In this document: positions 52,305 to 60,764 of the stretch, piece after piece
Layout: the number at the start of each line of letters is the position of its first letter
Numbering within the stretch: position 1 is the first letter of the stretch
From: Accumulibacter sp.
GTDB taxonomy: Bacteria > Pseudomonadota > Gammaproteobacteria > Burkholderiales > Rhodocyclaceae
Assembly: GCF_029255125.1 (NCBI RefSeq)
Contig: NZ_JAPUVR010000128.1
Location: 1 to 61,612 of the forward strand
Length of the DNA: 61,612 bases
Direction: 5' to 3'
Position numbers and translations under genes: made by a program
The notes under the pieces: model-generated
The model's database searches: none
Told to the model about the DNA's origin: nothing
The model's input: only the letters and a program-made list of their open reading frames with translations

Positions 52305-53522
52305 TCAGCGGCCAGCGTTGCGCGGGCGCAGCGCGGCGAGCAACTTCTGCCCGGCGCGCCCATTGACCGGCAGGCCGAGCGACCTTTGCTCGGCTTCAAT
52401 GGCGCGCCGCGAGTTGGCACCGAGCATGCCGTCGATTTCGCCGATCTCGTGGCCGCGGGCAGCCAGCAGTGTTTGCAACTCACGGCGCTCGCGGCGCGAC
52501 AGGCCAGGATCGTCGGTTGGCCAGGCGGCAACAAACGGCTTGCCACCTTGCAGGCGATCAGCCAGGTGGGCGATTGCCAAAGCATAGCTCTCCGCCGCGT
52601 TGTAGCCGTAGATCACATCGAAATTGCGCAGGACAAGAAAAGCCGGACCCTGTGGTCCGGCGGGCAGAAGAAGTCCGGCGGCCGCGTCACCGGGGGTGAG
52701 CGCCTGACCGTCGGCGCGGCGCACACCCAGCGTCTTCCATTCGGCCAGCGCTCGCTTGTTGCGTCGCCCGGCGTTGCTGGTGTCGAGACCGGGTGGCAGG
52801 ACGACTTCGTAACCCCAGGGCTCACCCGAACGCCAGCCGGCGCGATGCAGGAAGTTGGCGGTCGAGGCCAAAGCATCGGGAATGCTGTCGATCAGGTCGC
52901 GGCGGCCGTCGCCATCACCGTCGACGGCCAGGCGGAGAAACGTTGACGGCATGAACTGCGTGTGGCCGAAAGCGCCGGCCCACGAGCCGACCAGGCGCTC
53001 GGGCGCAATGTCGCCGGCGGCGAGGATCTTCAGCGTACTGAAAAATTCGCCGCGGAAGTAGGTTTGGCGACGCCCGAAGCAGGCGAGCGTGGCGAGCGAG
53101 GTGAGCAGCGGCCGTTTGCCGAAGTTGCGCCCATAGTTGCTTTCGACTCCCCAGACGGCGACGACGGTCGCCGCATCGACCTGATAGCGCTCGGCCGCAG
53201 CGGCCAGCGTGCTGGCCCACTTTTCGCGCAACGCGATTCCGTCGTTGATTCTTTCCTCATCGACCAGTCCGGCCAGATAGTCCCAGATCGGCGTGCGAAA
53301 CTCCGGCTGATAGTCGAGAAACTCCAGCACGCTCATGTCCGGCGACAAGCCCTGCGTCAGGCGGTCGAAGGCAGGCAGCGAAACGCCGCGCGCCGGCGCG
53401 TCGCCGCGCAGCGCCGCCAGACATGACGAGAAACCCTGATTCTGCGCCCGCGCGACCGGCGCCGCGGAGAGGCTGGCGGCCGCCAGGACGAGGGGCAGCA
53501 GGAGGCGTGCCGACAGCCTCAT
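52305..53522 (-). CDS. MltB-family lytic murein transglycosylase with peptidoglycan-binding domain
   Basis: 405 residues. ATG 53522 gives MRLSARLLLPLVLAAASLSA, a signal peptide without lipobox, so a soluble periplasmic SltB-type enzyme is likely. Catalytic Glu in VWGVESNYGRNFGKRPLL; FGHTQFMPSTFLRLAVDGDGD and WGYEVVLPPGLD are MltB markers. The final 60 residues are a PG_binding_1 domain (LQTLLAARGHEIGEIDGMLG). Confidence 0.93.
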   Translation of the reverse strand: MRLSARLLLPLVLAAASLSAAPVARAQNQGFSSCLAALRGDAPARGVSLPAFDRLTQGLSPDMSVLEFLDYQPEFRTPIWDYLAGLVDEERINDGIALREKWASTLAAAAERYQVDAATVVAVWGVESNYGRNFGKRPLLTSLATLACFGRRQTYFRGEFFSTLKILAAGDIAPERLVGSWAGAFGHTQFMPSTFLRLAVDGDGDGRRDLIDSIPDALASTANFLHRAGWRSGEPWGYEVVLPPGLDTSNAGRRNKRALAEWKTLGVRRADGQALTPGDAAAGLLLPAGPQGPAFLVLRNFDVIYGYNAAESYALAIAHLADRLQGGKPFVAAWPTDDPGLSRRERRELQTLLAARGHEIGEIDGMLGANSRRAIEAEQRSLGLPVNGRAGQKLLAALRPRNAGR

Positions 53523-53541
53523 CGCCGCTTCGCCAGGCGGT

Positions 53542-53895
53542 TCAGCGGTGGTCCAGGCGAGGCGTCGCTTCGCTTGCCGGGGTATCGTATTCGGCAGCGA
53601 GGACTTCGCCTTCAATGACCAGACCACTGACATTGGGATCGCCCGCGCCGGCGTGCTGCGCGTGCGCCGCTTGCTGCTCGCGCAAATGCTTGCGCAGATG
53701 GCGCGTCCGCCACTTCACGTAGAGAAAGAGCAGCAGGCCGGTGACGAGTACGATGCCGACGGCGAGCAAAGAGAACATCAGACCGACGACGAGCAGGGCA
53801 GCGCCGGCAAGCATCGTCAGCACCCGGCTGATCACGCCAAGCGCCGAGCCGCCCGCGGGCTGGCGCAAGAAGAAGCTCGCTTGTGAGGGTCCCAT
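53542..53895 (-). CDS. Small membrane protein, unknown
   Basis: 117 residues with one long hydrophobic region or two spans (VLTMLAGAALLVVGLMFSLL, VGIVLVTGLLLFLYV), then basic RTRHLRKHLREQQ and an acidic C-terminus. AGGAG lies about 12 nt before the ATG. Upstream of the transglycosylase in the same direction (19 nt), possibly an operon. Confidence 0.6.
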   Translation of the reverse strand: MGPSQASFFLRQPAGGSALGVISRVLTMLAGAALLVVGLMFSLLAVGIVLVTGLLLFLYVKWRTRHLRKHLREQQAAHAQHAGAGDPNVSGLVIEGEVLAAEYDTPASEATPRLDHR

Positions 53896-54353
53896 CGGCC
53901 TGCTGTCTCCTTTCCTGTTTCCTGCGTTCTTGTCCGGACGACAAGCGCCGCGTATTGTAATGCCCGGTCGCTCGCCGTGCCATCGCCGCGTAACTGGCCT
54001 TTTTTCGCCCGGCGGCCGACGCCGGGCGAAAAAAGGCCCGCTCAGAGGGAGAGGACTGGGCGGGCCGGTGCTGCTGTCGCCGTGACGATCCGGGGGAGGG
54101 GGGAGGGGAGGAGGAGCGCCCCGGCGACAGTTCGAATGCTACCGATCGAGCCGCTATTCGTCTGTATGTTCTGCGTTCCGTTGTGTGACGGCGTGTACGA
54201 AGTGCTTGCCCGGAGCTTGTGAACACGTCGCCATGGCGCGACACGACTTCTGCGCCGGCGAGCGGCGGGCTGGCCCTCTCGCCGCCTGCACGCGCAGCCC
54301 ATCGCGCTGTCGCGTCGTTGGCGGGCGCTGGAGGATCCTTGCTTGCTACCGGT
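53896..54353. other. Intergenic region with palindrome and purine tract
   Basis: About 460 nt between two - strand genes. It holds the 19-bp palindrome at 53996-54038 and a G-rich purine run at 54091-54113. Open frames here lack ribosome-binding sites and known motifs. No gene recognised. Confidence 0.4.
53996..54038. repeat. Perfect 19-bp inverted repeat
   Basis: Left arm 53996-54014 and right arm 54020-54038 are exact reverse complements around the loop GCCGA. Each arm has GGCC, six T (left) or six A (right), and a CGCCCGGCG-type core. Because the T run is before the GC core and the A run after it, both strands lack the A-stem-T order of a normal terminator. Confidence 0.85.
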
Positions 54354-55091
54354 TCAGAGCGCGAACGGTTCTCCAGCATTGGCGAACAGTTTGCCGAGCA
54401 GCGTCTTTTCCTTGGACTCGATCGAGTCGAGGAATTCGTCCGCCGCACCCATGCCGCGAAACGCCCGAAAACCGCGGTCAAGAAACTCGTGCAAGTCGGC
54501 GAGTCCGGCCAGTTGCGCCGGTGCGTGCATCAGCTTGAGCAGACCGGCAAGCAGCGGTTTTCTCGCCAACCGGTCGAGCGCTTCGCCGGTCTGGCGAATG
54601 AGCACGATCTGGCGCTCGCGTTCGGGCCGACGGCCGACAGCGCGGTAGGCCGTCGCATACGCGTCGTCGTCGATCTGCTCGATCAGGCCGGCGCGGTGCA
54701 ACTGGGCGACCATCGCCGAGTCGAGTTCTTCGGTCAGCGCATCCAGTTCGACCGCCAGGGCGACGGTATGCAGCGCCGAGGCGGGCAGCATCTTGATCAG
54801 CAGCGGAAGGATGCGCTCGACTTCTTCGTCGCGGCTGCTGAAGTCCTTTGGTCCGTAGAGGTCGGAGAGAAAGAACTGCGCCGCCTGCGCGTAGCGCCGG
54901 CTGCTCAGCAGGTCGGTGTGCGTGCGGGCCAGGCGGGCCGCCTGCCAGGCGCGCAGGCGCAAGCGATGGTCTGCGGCAAGCGGTGCTACATTGGCCAGCT
55001 CGCGTAGTGCCTTGGCCGATTTCAGATGCTGCCGCAAGGCGTCGGCGCTGCGCTGTTTATCGTGCGAAGTCGTCAAGTCATCCATGGACAT
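54354..55091 (-). CDS. Conserved protein of unknown function
   Basis: 245 residues, all-helical by sequence and soluble. The most distinctive segment is RYAQAAQFFLSDLYGPKDFSSRDEEV, which I associate with a conserved but uncharacterised proteobacterial family. Start MSMDDLTTSH (a second ATG two codons on). Divergent from the aldehyde dehydrogenase gene with a 106-nt gap; no assigned function. Confidence 0.75.
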   Translation of the reverse strand: MSMDDLTTSHDKQRSADALRQHLKSAKALRELANVAPLAADHRLRLRAWQAARLARTHTDLLSSRRYAQAAQFFLSDLYGPKDFSSRDEEVERILPLLIKMLPASALHTVALAVELDALTEELDSAMVAQLHRAGLIEQIDDDAYATAYRAVGRRPERERQIVLIRQTGEALDRLARKPLLAGLLKLMHAPAQLAGLADLHEFLDRGFRAFRGMGAADEFLDSIESKEKTLLGKLFANAGEPFAL

Positions 55092-55197
55092 GCATTATCT
55101 CGTGCTGCCCGCCGCCGTGTTTAGAGCCGCGAGCCTAACAGCAGTACGCAGCTCGGCATACACTTCCGGTGCTCACCCAGATAGAGAGGAAATGCGC

Positions 55198-56616
55198 ATG
55201 TCGCACTCCGATTCGCTGCTTGACCGGTTCACCCACTTGCACGCGGCGGCGCGGCTCGATCCGAACCCGCCGCGAGAGTTGCGCGAGCGCCGCCTGCACA
55301 CGCTCGATCGGCTGCTGCTCGACAATGAAGCGGCAATCGCCGACGCCGTGCGGCGCGATTTCGGCCATCGCTCGCCGGCTGAGACGCGCTTGCTCGAACT
55401 GTTTCCAAGTCACGAAGCCATCCGCCATGCCCGGCGCCACCTGGCGCGCTGGATGCGTCCCGAGGCGCGTGCGGTTTCCCTCTGGTTCCAGCCGGCGCGG
55501 GCCGAGGTGCGCTATCAGCCGCTGGGCGCGGTGGGGATCATCGTGCCCTGGAACTACCCGGTCTTTCTCGCTGCTGCACCGCTCGCGTCGGCGCTTGCGG
55601 CAGGCAACCGGGTGCTGATCAAGATGTCGGAGTATACCCCGGCGACCTCGGCGCTCCTCGCCGGCCTCGTCGCCAGGCATTTTGCCGACGACGAAGTGTC
55701 GGTCGTTGAAGGCGATGTCGGCGTCGCGCAGGAGTTTGCCCGGCTTCCTTTCGACCACCTGTTGTTTACCGGGTCGACCCCGGTGGGCCGTCACGTGATG
55801 CGTGCCGCGGCCGAGAACCTGACGCCGGTGACGCTCGAACTCGGTGGCAAGTCGCCCGCCATCATCGGCCCTGGTTCAGCCGACGGCGCCAGTTTTGCCC
55901 ACGCCGTCGAGCGTATCGTCATCGGCAAGTGTCTGAATGCTGGGCAGACGTGCATCGCACCCGACTATGTTTTGCTGCCGGCGGGCAGCGAACAGGCGTT
56001 CATTGCCCACGCCCGGCAAGTGCTCGCCCGATGCTATCCGGATATCGGGCGCAGCGCCGACTACTCGACGATCGTCGACCGGCGCCAATACGATCGCCTG
56101 GTCGGGTATCTCGCCGAGGCACGGGCGGCCGGCGCACAAGTCGTCGATCTGGCGCCCGGTGCCAGCGCCGATGCGGCGAGCCGCCGTCTGCCACCTGTTG
56201 CGCTGCTTGATCTGCCCGCCGATCTGCGCATCATGCGTGAGGAAATCTTCGGACCCTTGCTGCCGCTGCTGCCTTACGCGGACATGGATCAGGCGATCGC
56301 CTTCGTGAACCAGCGGCCGCGGCCGCTGGCGCTCTACTACTTCGACAACGACCGCGCACGCATCGCACGCGTCCTCGACCAGACGGTTTCCGGCGGAGTG
56401 ACGGTGAACGACACGATTCTGCACATCGCGCAGGACGATCTTCCCTTCGGTGGCGTTGGCCCGAGCGGTATGGGCTGCTATCACGGCTTTGCCGGATTCG
56501 AGACGTTTTCGGTTCGCAAGGCGGTCTTTCGCCAGTCCAGACTGTCCGCTGTCGGCTTGTTCAAGCCGCCCTACGGCAAGCTGTTTGCGCGCCTGACCGG
56601 GCTGCTGCTGCGATGA
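55198..56616 (+). CDS. Coniferyl-type aldehyde dehydrogenase
   Basis: 472 residues, NAD(P)-dependent ALDH. Start ATG 55198 follows AGAGAGGA at 7 nt (an ATG two codons earlier is too close). Catalytic Glu214 in VTLELGGKSPA and Cys252 in NAGQTCIAPDYV; GSTPVGRHVM binds the cofactor. C-terminus resembles fatty/coniferyl aldehyde dehydrogenases. Overlaps the next gene by 4 nt, so it is co-translated with the GMC module; it probably oxidises the aldehyde made there. Confidence 0.92.
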   Translation: MSHSDSLLDRFTHLHAAARLDPNPPRELRERRLHTLDRLLLDNEAAIADAVRRDFGHRSPAETRLLELFPSHEAIRHARRHLARWMRPEARAVSLWFQPARAEVRYQPLGAVGIIVPWNYPVFLAAAPLASALAAGNRVLIKMSEYTPATSALLAGLVARHFADDEVSVVEGDVGVAQEFARLPFDHLLFTGSTPVGRHVMRAAAENLTPVTLELGGKSPAIIGPGSADGASFAHAVERIVIGKCLNAGQTCIAPDYVLLPAGSEQAFIAHARQVLARCYPDIGRSADYSTIVDRRQYDRLVGYLAEARAAGAQVVDLAPGASADAASRRLPPVALLDLPADLRIMREEIFGPLLPLLPYADMDQAIAFVNQRPRPLALYYFDNDRARIARVLDQTVSGGVTVNDTILHIAQDDLPFGGVGPSGMGCYHGFAGFETFSVRKAVFRQSRLSAVGLFKPPYGKLFARLTGLLLR

Positions 56617-57116
56617 ACGGCGCGCGTCGTCAGTTCGTGCGCACCGGCCTGGCCGGTGGGCTGCTGCTCTCGTTCTGCGGCTGGCTGAACGCTGCCGGGG
56701 CACGTCCTTTTGCCGTCGGCGAACGCGAGATGCTCGCGGCGATCGCCAATGCGCTACTCGACGGAGCGCTACCCAGCGAGCGCGAGGCGCGGCGGCGCCT
56801 CGTCGAGCAGACCGTCGATGCGATCGGCACGGAGATTGCCGGCCTCGCCCTGGCGACGCAGAAGGAACTCGGCGAGCTGTTTTCGCTGATGGTTCTGGCG
56901 CCCGGACGGATGATCATCATCGGCGTCGGCAAGTCGTGGCGCTCAGCCAGCGTCGCCGAGGTGGCCGAGTTTCTGCAGTCCTGGCGGACGAGCCGGCTGA
57001 GTCTGTTGCAGAGCGCCTATGCCGCGCTGCACGACCTGACTTTTGGTGCCTGGTACGCGCATCCGGACACCTGGGAGGCGATTGGCTATCCTGGTCCTCC
57101 GCGTGGGTATTTCTGA
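56613..57116 (+). CDS. Tat-signal small subunit of a GMC dehydrogenase
   Basis: 167 residues. N-terminus ARRQFVRTGLAGGLLLSF is a twin-arginine signal. The rest resembles gluconate 2-dehydrogenase subunit 3-like proteins (LAAIANALLDGALPS, TFGAWYAHPDTWEAIGYPGPP). Sits between ALDH and the flavoprotein, overlapping each by 1-4 nt. Likely carries the folded, signal-less large subunit through the Tat channel. Confidence 0.82.
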   Translation: MNGARRQFVRTGLAGGLLLSFCGWLNAAGARPFAVGEREMLAAIANALLDGALPSEREARRRLVEQTVDAIGTEIAGLALATQKELGELFSLMVLAPGRMIIIGVGKSWRSASVAEVAEFLQSWRTSRLSLLQSAYAALHDLTFGAWYAHPDTWEAIGYPGPPRGYF

Positions 57117-58726
57117 TGAACGATCCGATCCGGAGCGGGTTGGCCGGCGGCTGGCGGCACCTCGACGCTTCGCTGCTGACGCGCAACCTGACGACCCTCG
57201 AAGCCGATGTCGTTATCGTCGGCAGCGGTGCCGGCGGGGGGGTGACGGCCGACCTGTTGAGCGCCGCCGGCTTGCGCGTCGTCCTCGTCGAGGAAGGCCC
57301 GCTACGTTCGTCGGCCGACTTCAAGATGCGCGAAGCGGACGCCTACCCCGAGTTGTACCAGGAATCGGCGGCGCGCAAGACGAGCGACAAGGCCATCAAC
57401 ATCCTGCAAGGGCGCTGCGTTGGCGGGTCGACGACGGTCAACTGGACGAGCAGTTTCCGCACGCCGCCGGAAGTGTTCGACTACTGGCAGCGCCGCTTCG
57501 GGCTGCGCCAACTGAGCAGCACGGCGATGAGTTCGTGGTTTGCCGTGATGGAGAGCAAGCTCTCGGTGCGTGCCTGGGAAACGCCGCCGAACCCGAATAA
57601 CCGAGTGCTGGCGGCAGGCAGCGAGCAGCTCGGCATCGCTACCGGCAGCATTCGGCGCAACGTCAAGGGGTGCTGGAATCTTGGCTATTGCGGCATGGGG
57701 TGCCCGACCAACGCCAAGCAGTCGATGCTGTTGACGACGATCCCGGCCGCGCTGGCGCGCGGCGCGACCTTGTGTACGCGTTTGCGCGCCGAACGTCTGC
57801 GCTTTGTCGGCAACCGGATCAGCGCGCTCGAGTGTCTTGCCTTGCAGGCCGACGGCATTCGCCCGTCGGGCCGGCGTGTGCAACTGCGTGCCCGCCATTT
57901 CGTCGTTGCGGCGGGCGCCATTGGCAGTCCGGCATTGCTCCTGCGCAGCGGTGTTCCCGACCCGCAGCGGCTGCTCGGCAGCCGGACCTTCCTTCATCCG
58001 GTAGTCATCTCCGCGGCGCTGATGCCGGATCGCGTCGACGCGTACGCGGGAGCGCCGCAGTCGATCTACTCGGATCATTTCCTGCACCAGGCGCCGATCG
58101 ACGGCCCGCTCGGCTTCAAGCTCGAGGCAGCGCCGCTTCATCCGGTGCTCTATGCGACGACGCTGCACGGCTTTGGCGAAGCGCATGTGCGCCTGATGCG
58201 CGAATTCACCCACGCGAATGTGCTACTCGCCCTGTTACGCGACGGGTTTCATCCAGAAAGCCGTGGCGGACAGGTTCGCCTCGGCAGCGACGGTCTGCCG
58301 GTGCTCGATTACCCGCTCGGCGAGACCATCTGGGAAGCGGCCAGACGCGCTCTGCTGGCCATGGCGGAAATTCAGTTTGCCGCCGGCGCACGCTGGGTTA
58401 GCCCAGTGCATGAGGCGGCGCCCGGTTACACGAGCTGGCCGGAAGCCCGAAAGGGAATTGCCGAGCTGCCGTTGAAGCCGTTCGTCTGCCGTGTCGTCAG
58501 TGCGCATGTGATGGGTGGCTGTGCCATGGCCGACGGCGCGCAGCGCGGTGTCGTCGATCATCGTGGGCGGCACTTCTGGCTGGAAAACCTGTCGGTGCAT
58601 GACGGATCGGTGTTTCCGACGAGTCTGGGCGTGAACCCGCAGCTTTCGATCTACGGCCTGACGGCGCGCAACGCCAGCCTGCTTGCGGCCGATCTGCTCG
58701 GTCGCCCGCCACCGCTGATTCCCTGA
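57116..58726 (+). CDS. GMC family FAD oxidoreductase
   Basis: 536 residues. FAD motif ADVVIVGSGAGGGVTADLL (GSGAGG at 36-41), glycine box QGRCVGGSTTVNWTSSF, second GMC block VVAAGAIGSPALLLRSG, and catalytic HVMGGCAM with SLGVNPQLSIYG near the end. Lacks its own signal peptide. Resembles long-chain or sugar alcohol dehydrogenases in the choline dehydrogenase/gluconate dehydrogenase group. No cytochrome subunit gene lies beside it, so the electron acceptor is unknown. Confidence 0.92.
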   Translation: MNDPIRSGLAGGWRHLDASLLTRNLTTLEADVVIVGSGAGGGVTADLLSAAGLRVVLVEEGPLRSSADFKMREADAYPELYQESAARKTSDKAINILQGRCVGGSTTVNWTSSFRTPPEVFDYWQRRFGLRQLSSTAMSSWFAVMESKLSVRAWETPPNPNNRVLAAGSEQLGIATGSIRRNVKGCWNLGYCGMGCPTNAKQSMLLTTIPAALARGATLCTRLRAERLRFVGNRISALECLALQADGIRPSGRRVQLRARHFVVAAGAIGSPALLLRSGVPDPQRLLGSRTFLHPVVISAALMPDRVDAYAGAPQSIYSDHFLHQAPIDGPLGFKLEAAPLHPVLYATTLHGFGEAHVRLMREFTHANVLLALLRDGFHPESRGGQVRLGSDGLPVLDYPLGETIWEAARRALLAMAEIQFAAGARWVSPVHEAAPGYTSWPEARKGIAELPLKPFVCRVVSAHVMGGCAMADGAQRGVVDHRGRHFWLENLSVHDGSVFPTSLGVNPQLSIYGLTARNASLLAADLLGRPPPLIP

Positions 58727-58740
58727 CGGAGTCTGTATTG

Positions 58741-59664
58741 ATGCTCGCGCGCTCACTCGCTCTTGCCCTGCTGCTGGAAGTCGCCTTCTTCGTCGGGCTG
58801 GCGGTTCATGGCTTCGACGCTTCGCCGGCAACCGCGGGAGCGTTCGCGTTGGCTGGCGTGCTCGTCCTGCGCGCGCTGCTGATCGGCGTGATCTATGCGC
58901 TTGCCCGCCGCTGGTCGGTTGCGGTCCCCCACCTTTCGCTGGGCCAGCGGCTGCGCATGGTGCTTGCCGAATACGCGGCGCACGTGCTGACTTTCGTCGT
59001 CATCTTTCCCCTTGAAAGATGGTGGATGGCGCCCGATCGTTTGCGCCGGGCGGCGCCTCAGGGCGACCCGCAGCGACGTACGCCGGTGCTGCTCGTGCAT
59101 GGCTACTGCTGCTCGCGCGCTTCCTGGTGGTGGCTGCGGCGACGTCTGGAGACGGCCGGCTGGACCGTCGCGACGATCACCCTCGAGCCGGTCTACGCCG
59201 CGATCGACTCCTACGTCGAGCCGCTGGCGCACCGCATCGACGCCGTGCTCGACGAAACGGGCGCCAGCCAACTTGTCCTTGTCGGGCACAGCATGGGCGG
59301 CCTGGTCGCCCGCGCGTACCTGCAGCGCTTTGGCGATGCGCGTGTCAAACGCCTGATTACGCTCGGCACGCCGCATCAGGGTAGCCGGCTTGCCGAGCTC
59401 GGTCTTGGCGAGAACGGCCGCCAGATGCGCCCCGGTAGCCGCTGGCTGGAATCATTAGCCTGGCCGCCGGCCAAGGTTGGCCCCTTGGTCATCTACAGCC
59501 CGCACGACGAGTTCGTCACTCCGCAACACCTGCTCCGCCTTCCCCTAGGCAAGCATGAGGAAATCGCCGGCCTGGGGCATCTGGCGATGCTTTATTCGCC
59601 GCGCGTCTGGCTCGCCTTGCAGCAGGGGCTGGAGCAGACCGTGTGCGACGACCGACCAGGCTAG
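58741..59664 (+). CDS. Membrane-anchored alpha/beta hydrolase (lipase-like)
   Basis: 307 residues. Three hydrophobic stretches in the first 100 residues, then the hydrolase: oxyanion region LLVHGYCCSRASWWW, nucleophile Ser184 in VLVGHSMGGLVARAYL, acid YSPHDEFV and His GLGHLAML. Triacylglycerol lipase/PGAP1-like. 14 nt after the GMC gene; probably frees alcohols or acids for the same pathway. Confidence 0.86.
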   Translation: MLARSLALALLLEVAFFVGLAVHGFDASPATAGAFALAGVLVLRALLIGVIYALARRWSVAVPHLSLGQRLRMVLAEYAAHVLTFVVIFPLERWWMAPDRLRRAAPQGDPQRRTPVLLVHGYCCSRASWWWLRRRLETAGWTVATITLEPVYAAIDSYVEPLAHRIDAVLDETGASQLVLVGHSMGGLVARAYLQRFGDARVKRLITLGTPHQGSRLAELGLGENGRQMRPGSRWLESLAWPPAKVGPLVIYSPHDEFVTPQHLLRLPLGKHEEIAGLGHLAMLYSPRVWLALQQGLEQTVCDDRPG

Positions 59665-59849
59665 TCGCGCTGCGACGCCAGCGTACGGAGAGCGGCTGGC
59701 CCTGCAAGAGTGGGCGCCGCCTGGCGATCGATCGGCTCTTTGGCGGCTTGCGCGATCGCCGGGGAAGCCCTCGCAGCGGCGGCGCCGTGCTTGGCCCGCC
59801 TTTGGCGCGTGGTGGATGGCGTCAAGCGGTCAGTCGCTGCGCAGGCCAG

Positions 59850-60214
59850 CGACACCGTCAAGCAGCGCATTCGGCAAATTGCTCGGCGCACGTGCCGACG
59901 CAGCCTCGACGAAGTCGCGCCAGAGCTGCGGCGTTACATTCCCGATTGCAAAGCGCATTTCCAATTGGCGCAGACCCCCGGAGTCCTTCGCAGCTTGGAC
60001 GCATGGCGACCCTGCCTGCGCGCTTTGCAGCTCAAGCATTGTTGGCGACGCGGGCGAGATTCCACCGAGATAGACGGGCCTGGCGAGCCCGTTCAGACCA
60101 GGCGGCGCGGGTGGCGAGTAATGCCACCGTTGGTAGCACAACAGGCGGCTTGAGTCGGACAGGCCAATGCCCATGGCCCACCTCGACCGAGTCGGCGTTC
60201 CCCGACTCTCCTGA
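59850..60214 (+). pseudogene. LtrA-type maturase, C-terminal remnant 1
   Basis: Frame 1 encodes TVKQRIRQIARRTCRRSL, RRYIPDCKAHFQLAQTPG and LDAWRPCLRALQLKH, the maturase X/GIIM domain. After a frameshift, ARFHRDRRAWRARSDQAARVASN continues. After another, CHRW-stop-HNRRLESDRPM and AHLDRVGVPRLS-stop complete the usual ending. At least two frameshifts and one TGG-to-TAG change are visible. Confidence 0.85.
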
Positions 60215-60226
60215 CCTCAACTACTC

Positions 60227-60260
60227 GAACCGCCCGCTGCGGACCCGCATGCCGGGTGGT
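60227..60260 (+). ncRNA. Group II intron domain V
   Basis: 34 nt, the canonical length. An 8-bp lower helix (AC-CGCCCG with CGGGTGG-T, including one G-T pair), a TGC bulge, and an upper TGCG/CGCA helix with a GACC loop. Followed by GTGGGAGGGG and the 3' end. Lies 12 nt after the maturase stop. Confidence 0.8.
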
Positions 60261-60303
60261 GTGGGAGGGGGGCTCAGGACAACTGACCGTCCCTATCCCA
60301 ATC

Positions 60304-60696
60304 AGCCGCTACGGTGCTCGGCTCAAGGTGGCCGACAAGGCGCACGACAAGCGCAAGGACAACATGCGGGAACTGACGCATCGGACAAGTGGCACTCGCG
60401 GGGTCGCCCTGGTCGGAGCGCCTAGAGAAAGGCGGCCGGGTTGGAAAGCGCGCATGCGCAGCACGGAGGTGCTGAGCACGCTACACGATCTCGACCAGTG
60501 CGGCCGACGCAGGTTACGCTGCCACTTCGGGAAACAATCGACAGAAATGGGGCCGAGCAGGCTATCGGGAGCTGCACAAACGGGCCATATCCGTCGGCGC
60601 AGCGTGGAAGGTCGGCACACGGCCGATGGTGGGTGTCGCACCAGCCGGCCCTGCTGATTGTTTCCCCTCGCGCTTCTTCGAGGAAACAGGACTAGC
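60304..60696 (+). pseudogene. LtrA-type maturase, C-terminal remnant 2
   Basis: Fragments in different frames give RYGARLKVADKAHDKRKDN, RELTHRTSG, VLSTLHDLDQCGRRRLRC, WGRAGYRELHKR and SAHGRWWVSHQPALLIV. Together they read like the C-terminal third of another LtrA subfamily (KQWGRAGYREL...SAHGPW...PAL). Several frameshifts; not functional. Confidence 0.65.
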
Positions 60697-60730
60697 GCGC
60701 CTTCTACCCCCGGTAGGAGTATGCTTCATC

Positions 60731-60764
60731 GAACCGGCCGATCAGTGAGCGCTTCGTCGGCTGC
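60731..60764 (+). ncRNA. Candidate second domain V
   Basis: 34 nt starting GAACCG like the first copy, with a 7-bp lower helix including one G-T pair at the same place, followed by GTGGGACGGGG. The upper helix is poorly paired. Exactly 504 nt downstream of the first domain V. Confidence 0.42.

Larger units (their letters stand above)
59850..60302 (+). mobile_element. Group II intron, degraded 3' part
   Basis: The last part of a group II intron: the broken maturase end (59850-60214), domain V (60227-60260) and a domain VI/3' end CCCTATCCCAAT (60291-60302). The 5' end, domains I-III and the reverse transcriptase core are absent. It cannot splice or move alone. Confidence 0.82.
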
